A stretch of 64,000 nucleotides of DNA from FEN-1073 sp963780865 (GTDB lineage: Bacteria; Chloroflexota; Anaerolineae; Anaerolineales; RBG-16-64-43), in contig CAWADT010000015.1 in the NCBI GenBank assembly GCA_963780865.1, positions 124,001-188,000 on the forward strand, in the 5' to 3' direction. Positions 15,973 through 24,622 of this stretch are shown one piece after another. Each line of letters opens with the position of its first letter. The stretch's first letter is position 1. A program made the position numbers and the translations under genes. The notes under the pieces are model-generated. The model made no database searches and was not told where the DNA came from. It saw nothing but the letters and a program-made list of their open reading frames with translations.

Positions 15973-18417
15973 TTATTCCCCGCCCGTCATCCCTGGCTTT
16001 TTCGTTCCCACTCCGCCGCATTTACCCAGGGTGACGTCCCAGAAGACGTCGCTCCGGCCGATCTCCTTCTGCGCCTTGTTGTACGCCACGAACTGGTATT
16101 GCAGCCAGGCGTCGGGAAATTTTCCGAAATCCGGAATCTTATCGAGCGTCAGGGTGAAAATGAATTTCGCCGGGCCCAGCTTCGACATACTCAGCCCCTC
16201 GCTCCACGCGCCCGCCGCGGCGGATTCCTTATCCACTATACGAACGAAGAGCAGCGTGTAGTCGATCGGTTCCGGCGGATTGATTACATCCAGCGTGATG
16301 TCCGCGCGGTCCGGCGTGCAGCCGCCGAAGAAGAAGGCCGACGGGTTCACGCCAGGTTTGAATTGCATCCCGCCAGAGGTGGGAGCCGGCGTGGGTGTGG
16401 GTGCCTGCGTCACCAGCACGCACTGCGAGAAGCCGGACGTGTTGCCGTTCGGATCGGTGGCCGTGGCGGTGATGAACATCCCCGGGGCCAGCAGGAAACT
16501 GGAGATGGAAATCCCGCCATGGAATTCCGCCGATCCGGTGCCGTCGGTCGTCGCGGTGGTATCCACCATGAAGCGTTGGCCTTCCCCATAGCCGGACGAA
16601 TCGCACGCGTCGTTGGCGAATAATTCGATCTGATATTGCGTATTCGCTGCGCCTTGCATCGTGCCCATGACGACGCCGTTATCCCCGCTGATAAACGCCA
16701 ATTCCACCGTTGGGAAATTCTGCCTTTCGTTGGCTCCCGTGTCCGCGTCGAGCGGATCGTTCAGTATCACGTTTGGTTCGTCGATTGCGATTCCCAGGAT
16801 TCCGTTGTCATGGATATGATTCTGGGTAACGTGGTTTCCCGTCCCCGATCCCATGATCCATACGCCGAACCCGCCGTTGTAGGCGACAGTGTTGAATTTC
16901 ACCAGATTGTCGCTCGCCGTTCCCCGGATCACCACGCCATGGTATTCGTTGGCCAGGGTGGAAAGGCCGTTCACCTCGGTGCCGATGAAGTTTCCAATCA
17001 CCTGGGTGTGATCCCGCTCGATAACGACGCCGTCATCGTGGTTCCCGGAGATTTTGTTGCGGAACTGCCCCGATTCCCCGCCGATGACGACATGTGCCGC
17101 CATGACGTGGATGCCATCCAAATTGCCGATGGCCGTGGTGCCGTTCGGATTGGTACCGATATAATTGCCGTAGATGTTCACCTGCCCGCTGTCGCAGCCG
17201 GTGTCGATCACGAGGATACCCTCGGCCGTGTTACCCGAGATGACATTGCCCATCACGGGAGTATCGCCCCCGATTTGAAGAATTCCTTCGCAGGCGCGGG
17301 CTTCCACGCCGATGGCGTTCGGCAGCGCCGCCGTTCCGGCAAGGTTGATGCCGATCCGGTTGCCCTCGACCAGGGCCGGCCCGTTGAAGAGGAAAATGCC
17401 GTGCACCGCGTTGCCGGAGATGAGGTTGCCCGCCCCCGCGGTTTCGCCTCCGATCAGCGTCTCATCGCCCTCGCTGTAGACGCCGTTGGCTTGGTTGCCG
17501 AGCGCCGCATCGCCTGCGGCGTTCGTGCCGATCCGGTTCGCCTGGATATTATTATTTTCCGAGGCGGACCCCAGGATCTCCACGCCGTTGCCGTGGTTGG
17601 CGGAGATCAGATTGCCTTCCAGAAGCAACCCGCCGATTGTATTGTGTGAGGCGCGGACGATTGAGATTCCCGGCCCGCCGTTGCCCAGAGGCGCCCCCGC
17701 GGCGTCGGTGCCGATATAATTTCCCTGGATCGTCGCCTGGCTGTCGAAACTGCCGCATCCGCCGGCGCTGATCCGGATTCCCCCCATGCGATTATCGGAA
17801 ATGACGTTGCGATACCCGATCACGCTCCCGCCGATGACGGCCCGCGCGGGGCTGACCGCTGCGCAGGTGATGTCGATCCCCCAGCCGTCGTTGGGCATAT
17901 GCGCGTCGGCGCCGCCGTCGGTGCCGATGTAGTTGTCCAGGATGGTCACGTCCGGCGCCTGGATATTGATTTCGTTGTCCGTAAAATCGACGATCATCAA
18001 GCCCTTCACGATGCTGCCCGCGCCCTGGATCGAGAGCCCGGAGGAGCCGGGGGTCCAGCTGCCTTCGAGTTCAACCCTGGGTCCGTTGAAATTTCCCGGT
18101 TGCGAGACGCCGTCGAGGATCACCGTATTCGTGATCGTCGGTAAGGGGGTGTTCGGCCGGATCATCTTCACCACTTCCGATCCGGGGATGTTGAAGCGGA
18201 TCAGGACCGTCCCCGCCGTGGCGTTGGCGCGCTGGATCGCCTCGCGCAGGGTGCAGGTTTCCCCCGGATGATCGCAGAGGCCCTGACTTTCGTCGCCGGT
18301 GGAATTCACTGTGAGCTCGGACGCAGGAGTTGGCGTGGGAGCCGGCCCTCCCCCGCAGGATACCAGCCACCAGCTGAAGACCAGCACCGTAACGGATAAC
18401 CCAATCGCCTTTTTCAT
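15973..18417 (-). CDS. CSLREA beta-helix lipoprotein (paralogue A)
   Basis: 814 residues. Lipobox WLVSC (Cys near 21) and a Pro/Thr linker, then a CSLREA-like segment: ELTVNSTGDESQG and CTLREAIQRANA (about 36-75). A right-handed beta-helix follows (about 80-560), with many repeats of the type GNYIGTDAAG, NVISGN and NGVEI, resembling NosD/pectate-lyase-type folds. After a second short PT linker (about 675-685) comes a 110-120 residue C-terminal domain starting SGMQFKPGVNPS, with FFFGGCTPDRADI, DAWLQYQFVAYNK and IGRSDVFWDVTLGKCGG. AAAGGAAG lies before ATG 18417. Extracytoplasmic and lipid-anchored; probably binds a surface polymer, with no catalytic motif recognised. Tandem copy at 18470-20923. 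Confidence 0.82.
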   Translation of the reverse strand: MKKAIGLSVTVLVFSWWLVSCGGGPAPTPTPASELTVNSTGDESQGLCDHPGETCTLREAIQRANATAGTVLIRFNIPGSEVVKMIRPNTPLPTITNTVILDGVSQPGNFNGPRVELEGSWTPGSSGLSIQGAGSIVKGLMIVDFTDNEINIQAPDVTILDNYIGTDGGADAHMPNDGWGIDITCAAVSPARAVIGGSVIGYRNVISDNRMGGIRISAGGCGSFDSQATIQGNYIGTDAAGAPLGNGGPGISIVRASHNTIGGLLLEGNLISANHGNGVEILGSASENNNIQANRIGTNAAGDAALGNQANGVYSEGDETLIGGETAGAGNLISGNAVHGIFLFNGPALVEGNRIGINLAGTAALPNAIGVEARACEGILQIGGDTPVMGNVISGNTAEGILVIDTGCDSGQVNIYGNYIGTNPNGTTAIGNLDGIHVMAAHVVIGGESGQFRNKISGNHDDGVVIERDHTQVIGNFIGTEVNGLSTLANEYHGVVIRGTASDNLVKFNTVAYNGGFGVWIMGSGTGNHVTQNHIHDNGILGIAIDEPNVILNDPLDADTGANERQNFPTVELAFISGDNGVVMGTMQGAANTQYQIELFANDACDSSGYGEGQRFMVDTTATTDGTGSAEFHGGISISSFLLAPGMFITATATDPNGNTSGFSQCVLVTQAPTPTPAPTSGGMQFKPGVNPSAFFFGGCTPDRADITLDVINPPEPIDYTLLFVRIVDKESAAAGAWSEGLSMSKLGPAKFIFTLTLDKIPDFGKFPDAWLQYQFVAYNKAQKEIGRSDVFWDVTLGKCGGVGTKKPGMTGGE

Positions 18418-18469
18418 CGCATCTTCCTTTCGCTACCGGCGCCCCTGGATGAAGCCCGGCAGCCCATTC

Positions 18470-20923
18470 CTATTTCGCGCCGACTGTCTTTGGCTTGGTG
18501 GGTGTTGGCGTGATCGCCGTCCCTCCGCAGCGACCGAAGCTCACATCGAAGAAAACGTCGCTCCGTCCGATCTCCTTTTTCGCCTTGTTGTACGCCACGA
18601 ACTGGTATTGCAGCCAGGCGTCTGGAAATTTCTCATAGTCCGGCAGCTTGTCGAGCGTCAGATCGAAGAGGAATTTCGTTGAAGCGAGTTTCGACATGCT
18701 CAACCCCTCGCTCCACTCGCCCGCCTCGCCGGATTTTTTATCCATCAAGCGGACGAAGAGCAGCATGTAGTTGATGTCCTCCGGCGGATTCATAACGTCA
18801 AGGGAGATCTGCGCGCGGTCGGGCGTGCAACCGCCGAAAAAGAATTCCATCGGGGAGACGCCGGGTTTGAATTGCATCCCGCTGGAGGTCGGGGAGGAAG
18901 TGGCGGCGGCCGCCTGCGTCACCGGAATGCAATTGGAGAATTCGGAGGCATTGCCATTGGGGTCGGTGGCCGTGGCGGTGATGAAGTTCCCCAGGTCGAA
19001 AATGGTCGAGGGGAACACCACGTTTAGCGCCGCGTTTCCACTTGCATCCGTGGTCACGTTCATTGTATGAACAAATTGATGGCCCTCTCCATAGCCCGAA
19101 GGGTCGCAGGCTGCGTCTTTAAAGAACTCAACGATGAACGTTGTCCCGGGAGTGCTGTTGAGCATTCCGGTGAAGGTGGTCTGGATGGCCACCGGATCGC
19201 TGACGGCCGAGATCAGCACCGGGTAGTTCTGGAGGTTGTTGTCGCCCGAGTCCGGATCCTGGGAATTGTTGGGGACGACTGCATCCGAGCCGAGCGCGAT
19301 TCCAAGCCCGCCGTTGTCGTGGATCATGTTGGTGTAGATGGCGTTGCGCACGGCGCCTCCGCTCTCCGAGATCACGGCCACGCCGTTTTTCCCGTTGAAG
19401 GCGATCGTGTTGAACATTCCGTAGCCGCCGATTTGGTTGTCGGTCCCCTTGATCAAAACGCCGTTGCCGCCGTTGGGAATCGCCACCGTGCCGGCGGGAT
19501 CGGTGCCGATGTGGTTCCCCTGGACGAGCGCCCCGTGGAAGAGCAGCAGGCCGTCGCCCAGGTTGCCCGAAACCACGTTGCCTTCCGTGTAGGGCGAGCC
19601 GCCGATGAGCACCTGCGTCGGCCCATTGCCCACGCCCACGTTGATCCCGATGTCGTTGGCCACTGCCGCCGTGCCGGTGACGTTCGTGCCGATATAATTA
19701 TTCTGGATCTTGCTGCCGGTTGAGGTGCTCAGGACCGCGATCCCCGCGCCATGGTTCCCCGAGATCAGGTTGCGCCCGCCCGCGAAGGACGCCCCGATCT
19801 GGTGGTTGGTGCCCCCGACGAGGACGCCGCCTTTGACGTTTCCCAGCGCGGCGGTTCCGGTTTCGTCCGTCCCGATCCGATTGTTATAGAGCGAAGCGGC
19901 GTTGGAAGATTCATCCAGCCAGACGCCGAATAACCCGTTGGCAGAGATGACATTTCCGGCGTCCTGGTCGCTGCCGCCGATTTGGACCGCTCCCGTTCCG
20001 AAGACTTTCACCCCGTTGGATTGGTTGCCGATAGCAACCGTCCCGGTGACGTCCACGCCGATGTAGTTGCCCTGCACCAAAATAGAATTGGATTGCACCC
20101 GCACCCCGTCGCCCCAGTTCCCTGAGATGACGTTCCGATCGGCGATCGCCGTACCGCCCACGAGGTTGATATTTCCGTTGAAGGTGACGCCGTTGCCGTG
20201 GTTTCCCTGCGCCGCCGTTCCCGCGGTATTCGTGCCGATCAGGTTGCCTTGAACGTCGTTTTGCGTGCCATTGATCATTACGCCGTCCCCCTGGTTGGCG
20301 GAAATCACGTTCCGGGTGTGGAGGAAGTTCGTCCCTCCGATGGTGTTATTGTCGCTGGCCACGACAATCCCGCTGGCCTGGTTTCCGGCTGCCGCGCCAT
20401 ACATATTGATTCCGATATAGCAACCTTCGATGGTGTTGTTTCCGGGAGAGTTAATCAGGATTCCGCGCCCGCTGAAATTGATGATTGCCAAGCTCTTCAC
20501 GGTGCTGTTTCCGCCGCTGATTACCAAGCCGTCCAGGGGGCCGCCGCCGCCGGTAATGCTTCCGTCCAATTCGATCAGCGGCGAGGTGCCAGTAAAAAAT
20601 GGCTGGGATGTGCCGTCGATCGTCACGGGAACGGTGATCGCCGGCAGAGGGAACAAGGGCTTGATGGTGCGAGGACCTCCGCCGCCTATATTGAACTTAA
20701 TCGTGACGGTCCCGGCCAGCGTGTTGGCTTTATTAATCGCCTCGCGCAGGCTGCAATGCGAGGCGTCGCAGGTTCCATCGTCAACGTCGTTGTTCGAATT
20801 AACGGTCAACGAGGTGGCGGGCGTCAGGGTGGGGGTCGGGCCTCCACCACCGCACGACGAAAGCATCCAGCCAAGGATGACTATTGGCAACGCTATAGCT
20901 ACAAACTTTGGCAAGGATTTCAT
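18470..20923 (-). CDS. CSLREA beta-helix lipoprotein (paralogue B)
   Basis: 817 residues. Lipobox MLSSC (Cys near 24). CSLREA segment SLTVNSNNDVDDG then CDASHCSLREAINKAN, a beta-helix built of repeats such as GNYIGVDVTGTVAIGN and NVISGNWGDGV, and a C-terminal domain (SGMQFKPGVSPMEFFFGGC... DVFFDVSFGRCGG) closely matching that of paralogue A. The DNA encoding the C-terminal domain is much more alike between the two genes (for example 16050-16130 against 18560-18640) than the helix part, which points to recent duplication or gene conversion there. AAAGGAG precedes ATG 20923. The two genes are 52 bp apart and likely one operon. Confidence 0.82.
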   Translation of the reverse strand: MKSLPKFVAIALPIVILGWMLSSCGGGGPTPTLTPATSLTVNSNNDVDDGTCDASHCSLREAINKANTLAGTVTIKFNIGGGGPRTIKPLFPLPAITVPVTIDGTSQPFFTGTSPLIELDGSITGGGGPLDGLVISGGNSTVKSLAIINFSGRGILINSPGNNTIEGCYIGINMYGAAAGNQASGIVVASDNNTIGGTNFLHTRNVISANQGDGVMINGTQNDVQGNLIGTNTAGTAAQGNHGNGVTFNGNINLVGGTAIADRNVISGNWGDGVRVQSNSILVQGNYIGVDVTGTVAIGNQSNGVKVFGTGAVQIGGSDQDAGNVISANGLFGVWLDESSNAASLYNNRIGTDETGTAALGNVKGGVLVGGTNHQIGASFAGGRNLISGNHGAGIAVLSTSTGSKIQNNYIGTNVTGTAAVANDIGINVGVGNGPTQVLIGGSPYTEGNVVSGNLGDGLLLFHGALVQGNHIGTDPAGTVAIPNGGNGVLIKGTDNQIGGYGMFNTIAFNGKNGVAVISESGGAVRNAIYTNMIHDNGGLGIALGSDAVVPNNSQDPDSGDNNLQNYPVLISAVSDPVAIQTTFTGMLNSTPGTTFIVEFFKDAACDPSGYGEGHQFVHTMNVTTDASGNAALNVVFPSTIFDLGNFITATATDPNGNASEFSNCIPVTQAAAATSSPTSSGMQFKPGVSPMEFFFGGCTPDRAQISLDVMNPPEDINYMLLFVRLMDKKSGEAGEWSEGLSMSKLASTKFLFDLTLDKLPDYEKFPDAWLQYQFVAYNKAKKEIGRSDVFFDVSFGRCGGTAITPTPTKPKTVGAK

Positions 20924-21235
20924 GGCGCAATCTCCTTTAATCCGGATCCAGCCGCGAGTATGCCGCTCTTAATTGTATAGAAAGACCTTTAGCTGCCGTT
21001 TTTCCGATTCTGGCTAGGGGACACAATTTTCAATCATTTATTATATGGATTTCACGCCGGGAAAACCTCCAGAAAACCCCCAAACAACCTCCAGGAAAAC
21101 CGCCTCGAAAACGGCCCTCCGATTGGCGCCGATTGGATCGATATCGGTTACCCGGATTGAGCGTTATTCCCAACCCAAGTATAGGCGAAAAACCAATTTT
21201 AATTTTTTCGGGGAAAATGTAACCAACCGGCCGCC
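20924..21235. other. Intergenic region with likely minus-strand promoter
   Basis: 312 bp. Minus-strand TATACAAT (20972-20979) is a plausible -10 for the CSLREA gene pair. The stretch from about 21040 to 21230 is comparatively AT-rich with no credible gene. Confidence 0.4.
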
Positions 21236-22312
21236 TTAAGGATGCGCAAGCCGGTCCGCCGCAATCCGATCCGCCCGGCCCATCGGAAAGGATTTCAGCC
21301 GGGCGATGGAAACCCAACGGACCTCCGCCGCATCCATCGGCCGGAGCGTACCGCGCAATCGATCGCAGAAATAAACGTGCAGCGTGATCCGAAAATGGCT
21401 GAACGCGTGCTTCACCTCGATGAGCTTTTCCCGGACGCGCACGTCAACTCCCAATTCTTCGCGCAGCTCGCGCCGCAGGCAAGCGGGCAGCGTTTCGCCG
21501 CGCTCGCGCTTGCCGCCAGGAAACTCCCACATCCCTCCGAGCAGCTTGCCTTCGGGCCGTCTCGCCAGCAATACCCTGCCCGAACGTTGGATCACCGCGG
21601 CCGCGACGTCAACATGCGGAATGCCAACCGGCTTCGGCCGCAGCGGCAGCCTGTTCTGAATCCCGCGCTTTTTGGCCTCGCATCCGGAAGACACGGGGCA
21701 CTCCGGGCATCGCGGCTGCTTCGGAAGGCAAACGAGCTGCCCGAGGTCCATCATCGCCTGCAGGAACTCGCCCGGCGCACTCTCGCCCCGCGCTTTTTGA
21801 AAAGGTTCCGTCAGATCTCGCTCGGCGCGAGCATTCTGAACCCCGCGCCGGTAGGCGTACAGCCTCGCGAGGATCCGCTTCGCGTTGGCGTCGAGCGCAA
21901 TGGCACGCTCGCCGAAGGCGATCGAGGCGATCGCGGCCGCTGTGTACTTTCCCACACCGGGAAGGGTTTCCCATTCCGCCGCGCTGCGCGGCATCCGTCC
22001 GCTCCAAACCGAGACAATTTGCCTGGCGGCCCGGTGCAGATTCCGGGCGCGTGAATAATATCCGAGCCCTTCCCAGGTTTTCAAAACGCTTTGCCTCTCG
22101 GCCCGCGCCAGATCCCCGACGCCGGGGAATCTCTTTATAAAAGTTTGATAGTAGGGGATGGCCGTCTCGACGCGCGTTTGCTGCAGCATGATCTCGCTGA
22201 TCCAGACGCGGTACGGGTTGCGCGCAGCCCGCCAGGGAAGGGGCCGGCTCCGGTGTCGGGACCAGCGAATCAGTATTGTTCCGATGGAGGAATGGCGGAC
22301 CGGGGCAGGCAT
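21236..22312 (-). CDS. mutY: A/G-specific adenine glycosylase MutY
   Basis: 358 residues. Helix-hairpin-helix LPGVGKYTAAAI followed by ALDANAKRILAR with the catalytic Asp; IMLQQTRVETAIPYY near the start carries the catalytic Glu region; the 4Fe4S cluster is C-x6-C-x2-C-x5-C in CLPKQPRCPECPVSSGC. The C-terminal third is a Nudix-like 8-oxoG recognition domain (GGKRERGETLPACLRRELRE continuing ELGV). It removes adenine mispaired with 8-oxoguanine. The ATG overlaps the sbcC stop by one base (TGATG), so it ends an sbcD-sbcC-mutY repair operon. Confidence 0.97.
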   Translation of the reverse strand: MPAPVRHSSIGTILIRWSRHRSRPLPWRAARNPYRVWISEIMLQQTRVETAIPYYQTFIKRFPGVGDLARAERQSVLKTWEGLGYYSRARNLHRAARQIVSVWSGRMPRSAAEWETLPGVGKYTAAAIASIAFGERAIALDANAKRILARLYAYRRGVQNARAERDLTEPFQKARGESAPGEFLQAMMDLGQLVCLPKQPRCPECPVSSGCEAKKRGIQNRLPLRPKPVGIPHVDVAAAVIQRSGRVLLARRPEGKLLGGMWEFPGGKRERGETLPACLRRELREELGVDVRVREKLIEVKHAFSHFRITLHVYFCDRLRGTLRPMDAAEVRWVSIARLKSFPMGRADRIAADRLAHP

Positions 22313-24408
22313 CAGACCACGCGGACTTGCGAGCCGCCGTCGGTCTTGGTCACTTCGATGCGGGCGGGGAAGGCGTCGCGCAGTTCGTCGAGGTGGGTGA
22401 TGACCAGGATCCGGTCGAAATCGTTTTGCACGGATTGAATGGCGGAGATCAGCCGCTCGCGCCCGGCGGCATCCTGCGTGCCGAAGCCTTCGTCGATGAA
22501 GAGCGCTCGCAGCCGGGAGCCCGCCCGGCGGGCCAGGAGCTTGGAAAGCGCGATGCGGATGGCGAAGTTGATCCGGAAGGCTTCCCCCCCGGAATACATC
22601 TCGTAAGCGCGAGTCCCGAGTTCGTCGGAAATTTTTATCTCGAGCGTGTCGCGCGGGTCGCCGGCTTTGGTCTCGCGCTGGGTCTCCATCCGCAGCCGCA
22701 TCCTCCCCCCGCTCATCTCTCCCAGCAGGCGGTTGGCCTCCCGTTCCACCTCGGGGACGGCTGTTTCGATGACCATGGTCGGAACGCCGCGCTTTCCGAA
22801 CGCCTCGCGCAGCTCTTCGAGAATCGACAGCCCATGCCGGGCGCTCTCTCCCTCCGCGCGGCGTTCTTCGCGTTGGCGCGCGATTTCCGAAAGGGCCGCC
22901 AACATCTGGCGCGCGCCGCCCACCCGTTCGTCGGCCAGCCGTTTATCCAAGCGCGCGCGGTCCACTCGGGCCCGCACTCCTTCGGCGTCCGCCAATCCGG
23001 CGCCGGCTTCCCCCATTTGTTCTTGGATTTTTTTCAGCGCCGCGTTCTCTCCGGCGAGGGTCTTCTGCCACCGGCTGACCCGCTCCTGCGCGGCGGGGAT
23101 TTTCTCCCGCGCGTCGTTCGCCGCCCCGAGCGCCGCATCTGCTTCGGCCAGCTTCCGTTCGAGCGCGGGCAGCGATTGCAGCTCGATCTGCAGCGAGGAA
23201 ACATCCTTCTGCTGCGCGTCGATCTCCGCGGCAAGATCTTTAAGACGCGCGGCGTTGGTTTTGAATTTTTCGCGGCGGGAATCGATTTCGCGCGCGAGCT
23301 CCTCCATTACGCGTTTGCGGTGCTGGGGCGTGAGCGGCTGCCCGCAGGTCGGACATTCCGGCGCGGTGGAGGTTTCCAGAATCTCCAGCCGCTTTTTGAT
23401 CGGTTCGGTCTGCGGGGCCAGCGCGTCATTCTCCCCGCGCAGCCGGCCGACCATCCCAGTTAGCTCGCGGATTTGCGCAAGGCCCCGCTCCAGTTCCGGC
23501 TGCCGCGCGGTGAGCGTCCCCCGTTTGTCGCGCAGAAGGGCGACTTCTTTTTCCGCCGCCTCGGCGTCGGCGCGCACCCCAAGCGCGTCCAGTTCGGCCC
23601 GCGCTTCCTTTAATTCCCTTTCCGCCGCCTGCCCGCGTCGGGCGGCTTCCTCCGCCTGGCGCTCGAGTTCGGCCCGGGCCGCGCGCCGCTGCTCGATAAG
23701 CGTCCAAGCGCCTTCGAGTTCGGCCAGTCGCCCGGCGCTGGCATCCGCATCCCGCTGGGCTTGCTGCAACTGCTCTTCGTACTCGCCGCGCCGGGCGAGT
23801 TCCCGCTCCATCTCGGAGAGACGTTCTTCGGTGTGTTGGATAACTTCCCGGTTTAGGCGGATCTTATCCTTGGCGCGTTCCTCAAACAGCGCCCAGCGGT
23901 CCAGCCCGAGAATGGCGGCGAGAATTTGCGTCCGCTGGAACGCCGGTTTGGCGGTGAATTCGTCGGCCCGACCCTGCGCCAGGAACGCGGAATTGACGAA
24001 CGTGTCGTAGTCCAGGTGCAGCAGCCCGTCGATTCGCTCCTGCGTGGCGCGCATCGTCGCTTCGGAAATCCCGCGCCATTCCCCAGCCGCCGGATCCCAA
24101 ACCTGCAGCTCCAGGAGCGAGAGCGCGGTTTTCTTCTCGATGCTGCGTTGCCGGATGACCAGGTAACGCGCGTCGCCCAGCTCGAATTCCAAGGCCACCC
24201 GGGTCTCACGCTGGTTCTGGTAGATTAGGTCATCGGCCGAGGCGGAACGCGCCTTGCCCCACAGGGCCCAGGTGATTGCATCCAGCAGCGAGGATTTTCC
24301 CGCGCCGTTCTCGCCGGAAATGCAGGCGACATGAATTCCCTCGAAGCTGAGGGGATCAGGATCGCGGTACGCTAAAAAGTTATGCAGTTCAAGCTTTACA
24401 GGTATCAT
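22312..24408 (-). CDS. sbcC: SbcC-type nuclease ATPase (Rad50 homologue)
   Basis: 698 residues from ATG 24408 (MIPVKLELHNFLAYRD). Walker A GENGAGKSS near residue 36, Q-loop region AFLAQGRADEF, long coiled coils either side of a zinc hook CPTCGQPL near residue 355, ABC signature YSGGEAFRINFAIRIALS and Walker B ALFIDEGFGTQDA. This is the short Rad50/SbcC form, about two thirds the size of E. coli SbcC. With SbcD it processes DNA ends and hairpins. No good Shine-Dalgarno precedes ATG 24408; an in-frame start at 24486 would add residues encoded by the heptamer repeat and was rejected. Confidence 0.95.
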   Translation of the reverse strand: MIPVKLELHNFLAYRDPDPLSFEGIHVACISGENGAGKSSLLDAITWALWGKARSASADDLIYQNQRETRVALEFELGDARYLVIRQRSIEKKTALSLLELQVWDPAAGEWRGISEATMRATQERIDGLLHLDYDTFVNSAFLAQGRADEFTAKPAFQRTQILAAILGLDRWALFEERAKDKIRLNREVIQHTEERLSEMERELARRGEYEEQLQQAQRDADASAGRLAELEGAWTLIEQRRAARAELERQAEEAARRGQAAERELKEARAELDALGVRADAEAAEKEVALLRDKRGTLTARQPELERGLAQIRELTGMVGRLRGENDALAPQTEPIKKRLEILETSTAPECPTCGQPLTPQHRKRVMEELAREIDSRREKFKTNAARLKDLAAEIDAQQKDVSSLQIELQSLPALERKLAEADAALGAANDAREKIPAAQERVSRWQKTLAGENAALKKIQEQMGEAGAGLADAEGVRARVDRARLDKRLADERVGGARQMLAALSEIARQREERRAEGESARHGLSILEELREAFGKRGVPTMVIETAVPEVEREANRLLGEMSGGRMRLRMETQRETKAGDPRDTLEIKISDELGTRAYEMYSGGEAFRINFAIRIALSKLLARRAGSRLRALFIDEGFGTQDAAGRERLISAIQSVQNDFDRILVITHLDELRDAFPARIEVTKTDGGSQVRVV

Positions 24409-24450
24409 CGATTTAATCGATCGCGTTTTCCATAACAGTCGAGACGAGGA

Positions 24451-24491
24451 ACCATGGACTATGGACCATAGACCATCGACCATCAACCATC
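24451..24491 (+). repeat. Heptamer tandem repeat, NGACCAT type
   Basis: Consecutive 7-nt units GGACTAT, GGACCAT, AGACCAT, CGACCAT, CAACCAT just upstream of sbcC. A related tract in the opposite orientation lies at 24593-24622. Confidence 0.8.
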
Positions 24492-24592
24492 GTCGACGGT
24501 CTGAAGTCGATCGTTTTTACCAATTCACGGGATACATTTTCCATATCGAACGCATATCATGAAAATACAATCCTCAGCGAACCAACGGCGAT

Positions 24593-24622
24593 TGTCCATG
24601 GTCTGTGGTCTATGGTCCGCCA
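24593..24622 (-). repeat. Heptamer tandem repeat, inverted partner
   Basis: Units ATGGTCT, GTGGTCT, ATGGTCC on plus, the reverse complement of the tract at 24451-24491. It overlaps the last codons and the stop of sbcD. The two tracts could pair, looping out about 100 nt. Confidence 0.75.

Noticed and set aside
16636..17649. Long plus-strand open frame across the CSLREA gene
   Set aside because: Shadow of the repetitive beta-helix coding sequence; no start signal or recognisable motif.
24409..24486. Longer SbcC start at 24486
   Set aside because: The extra residues are encoded by the heptamer repeat and lack family similarity; ATG 24408 gives the typical SbcC N-terminus.
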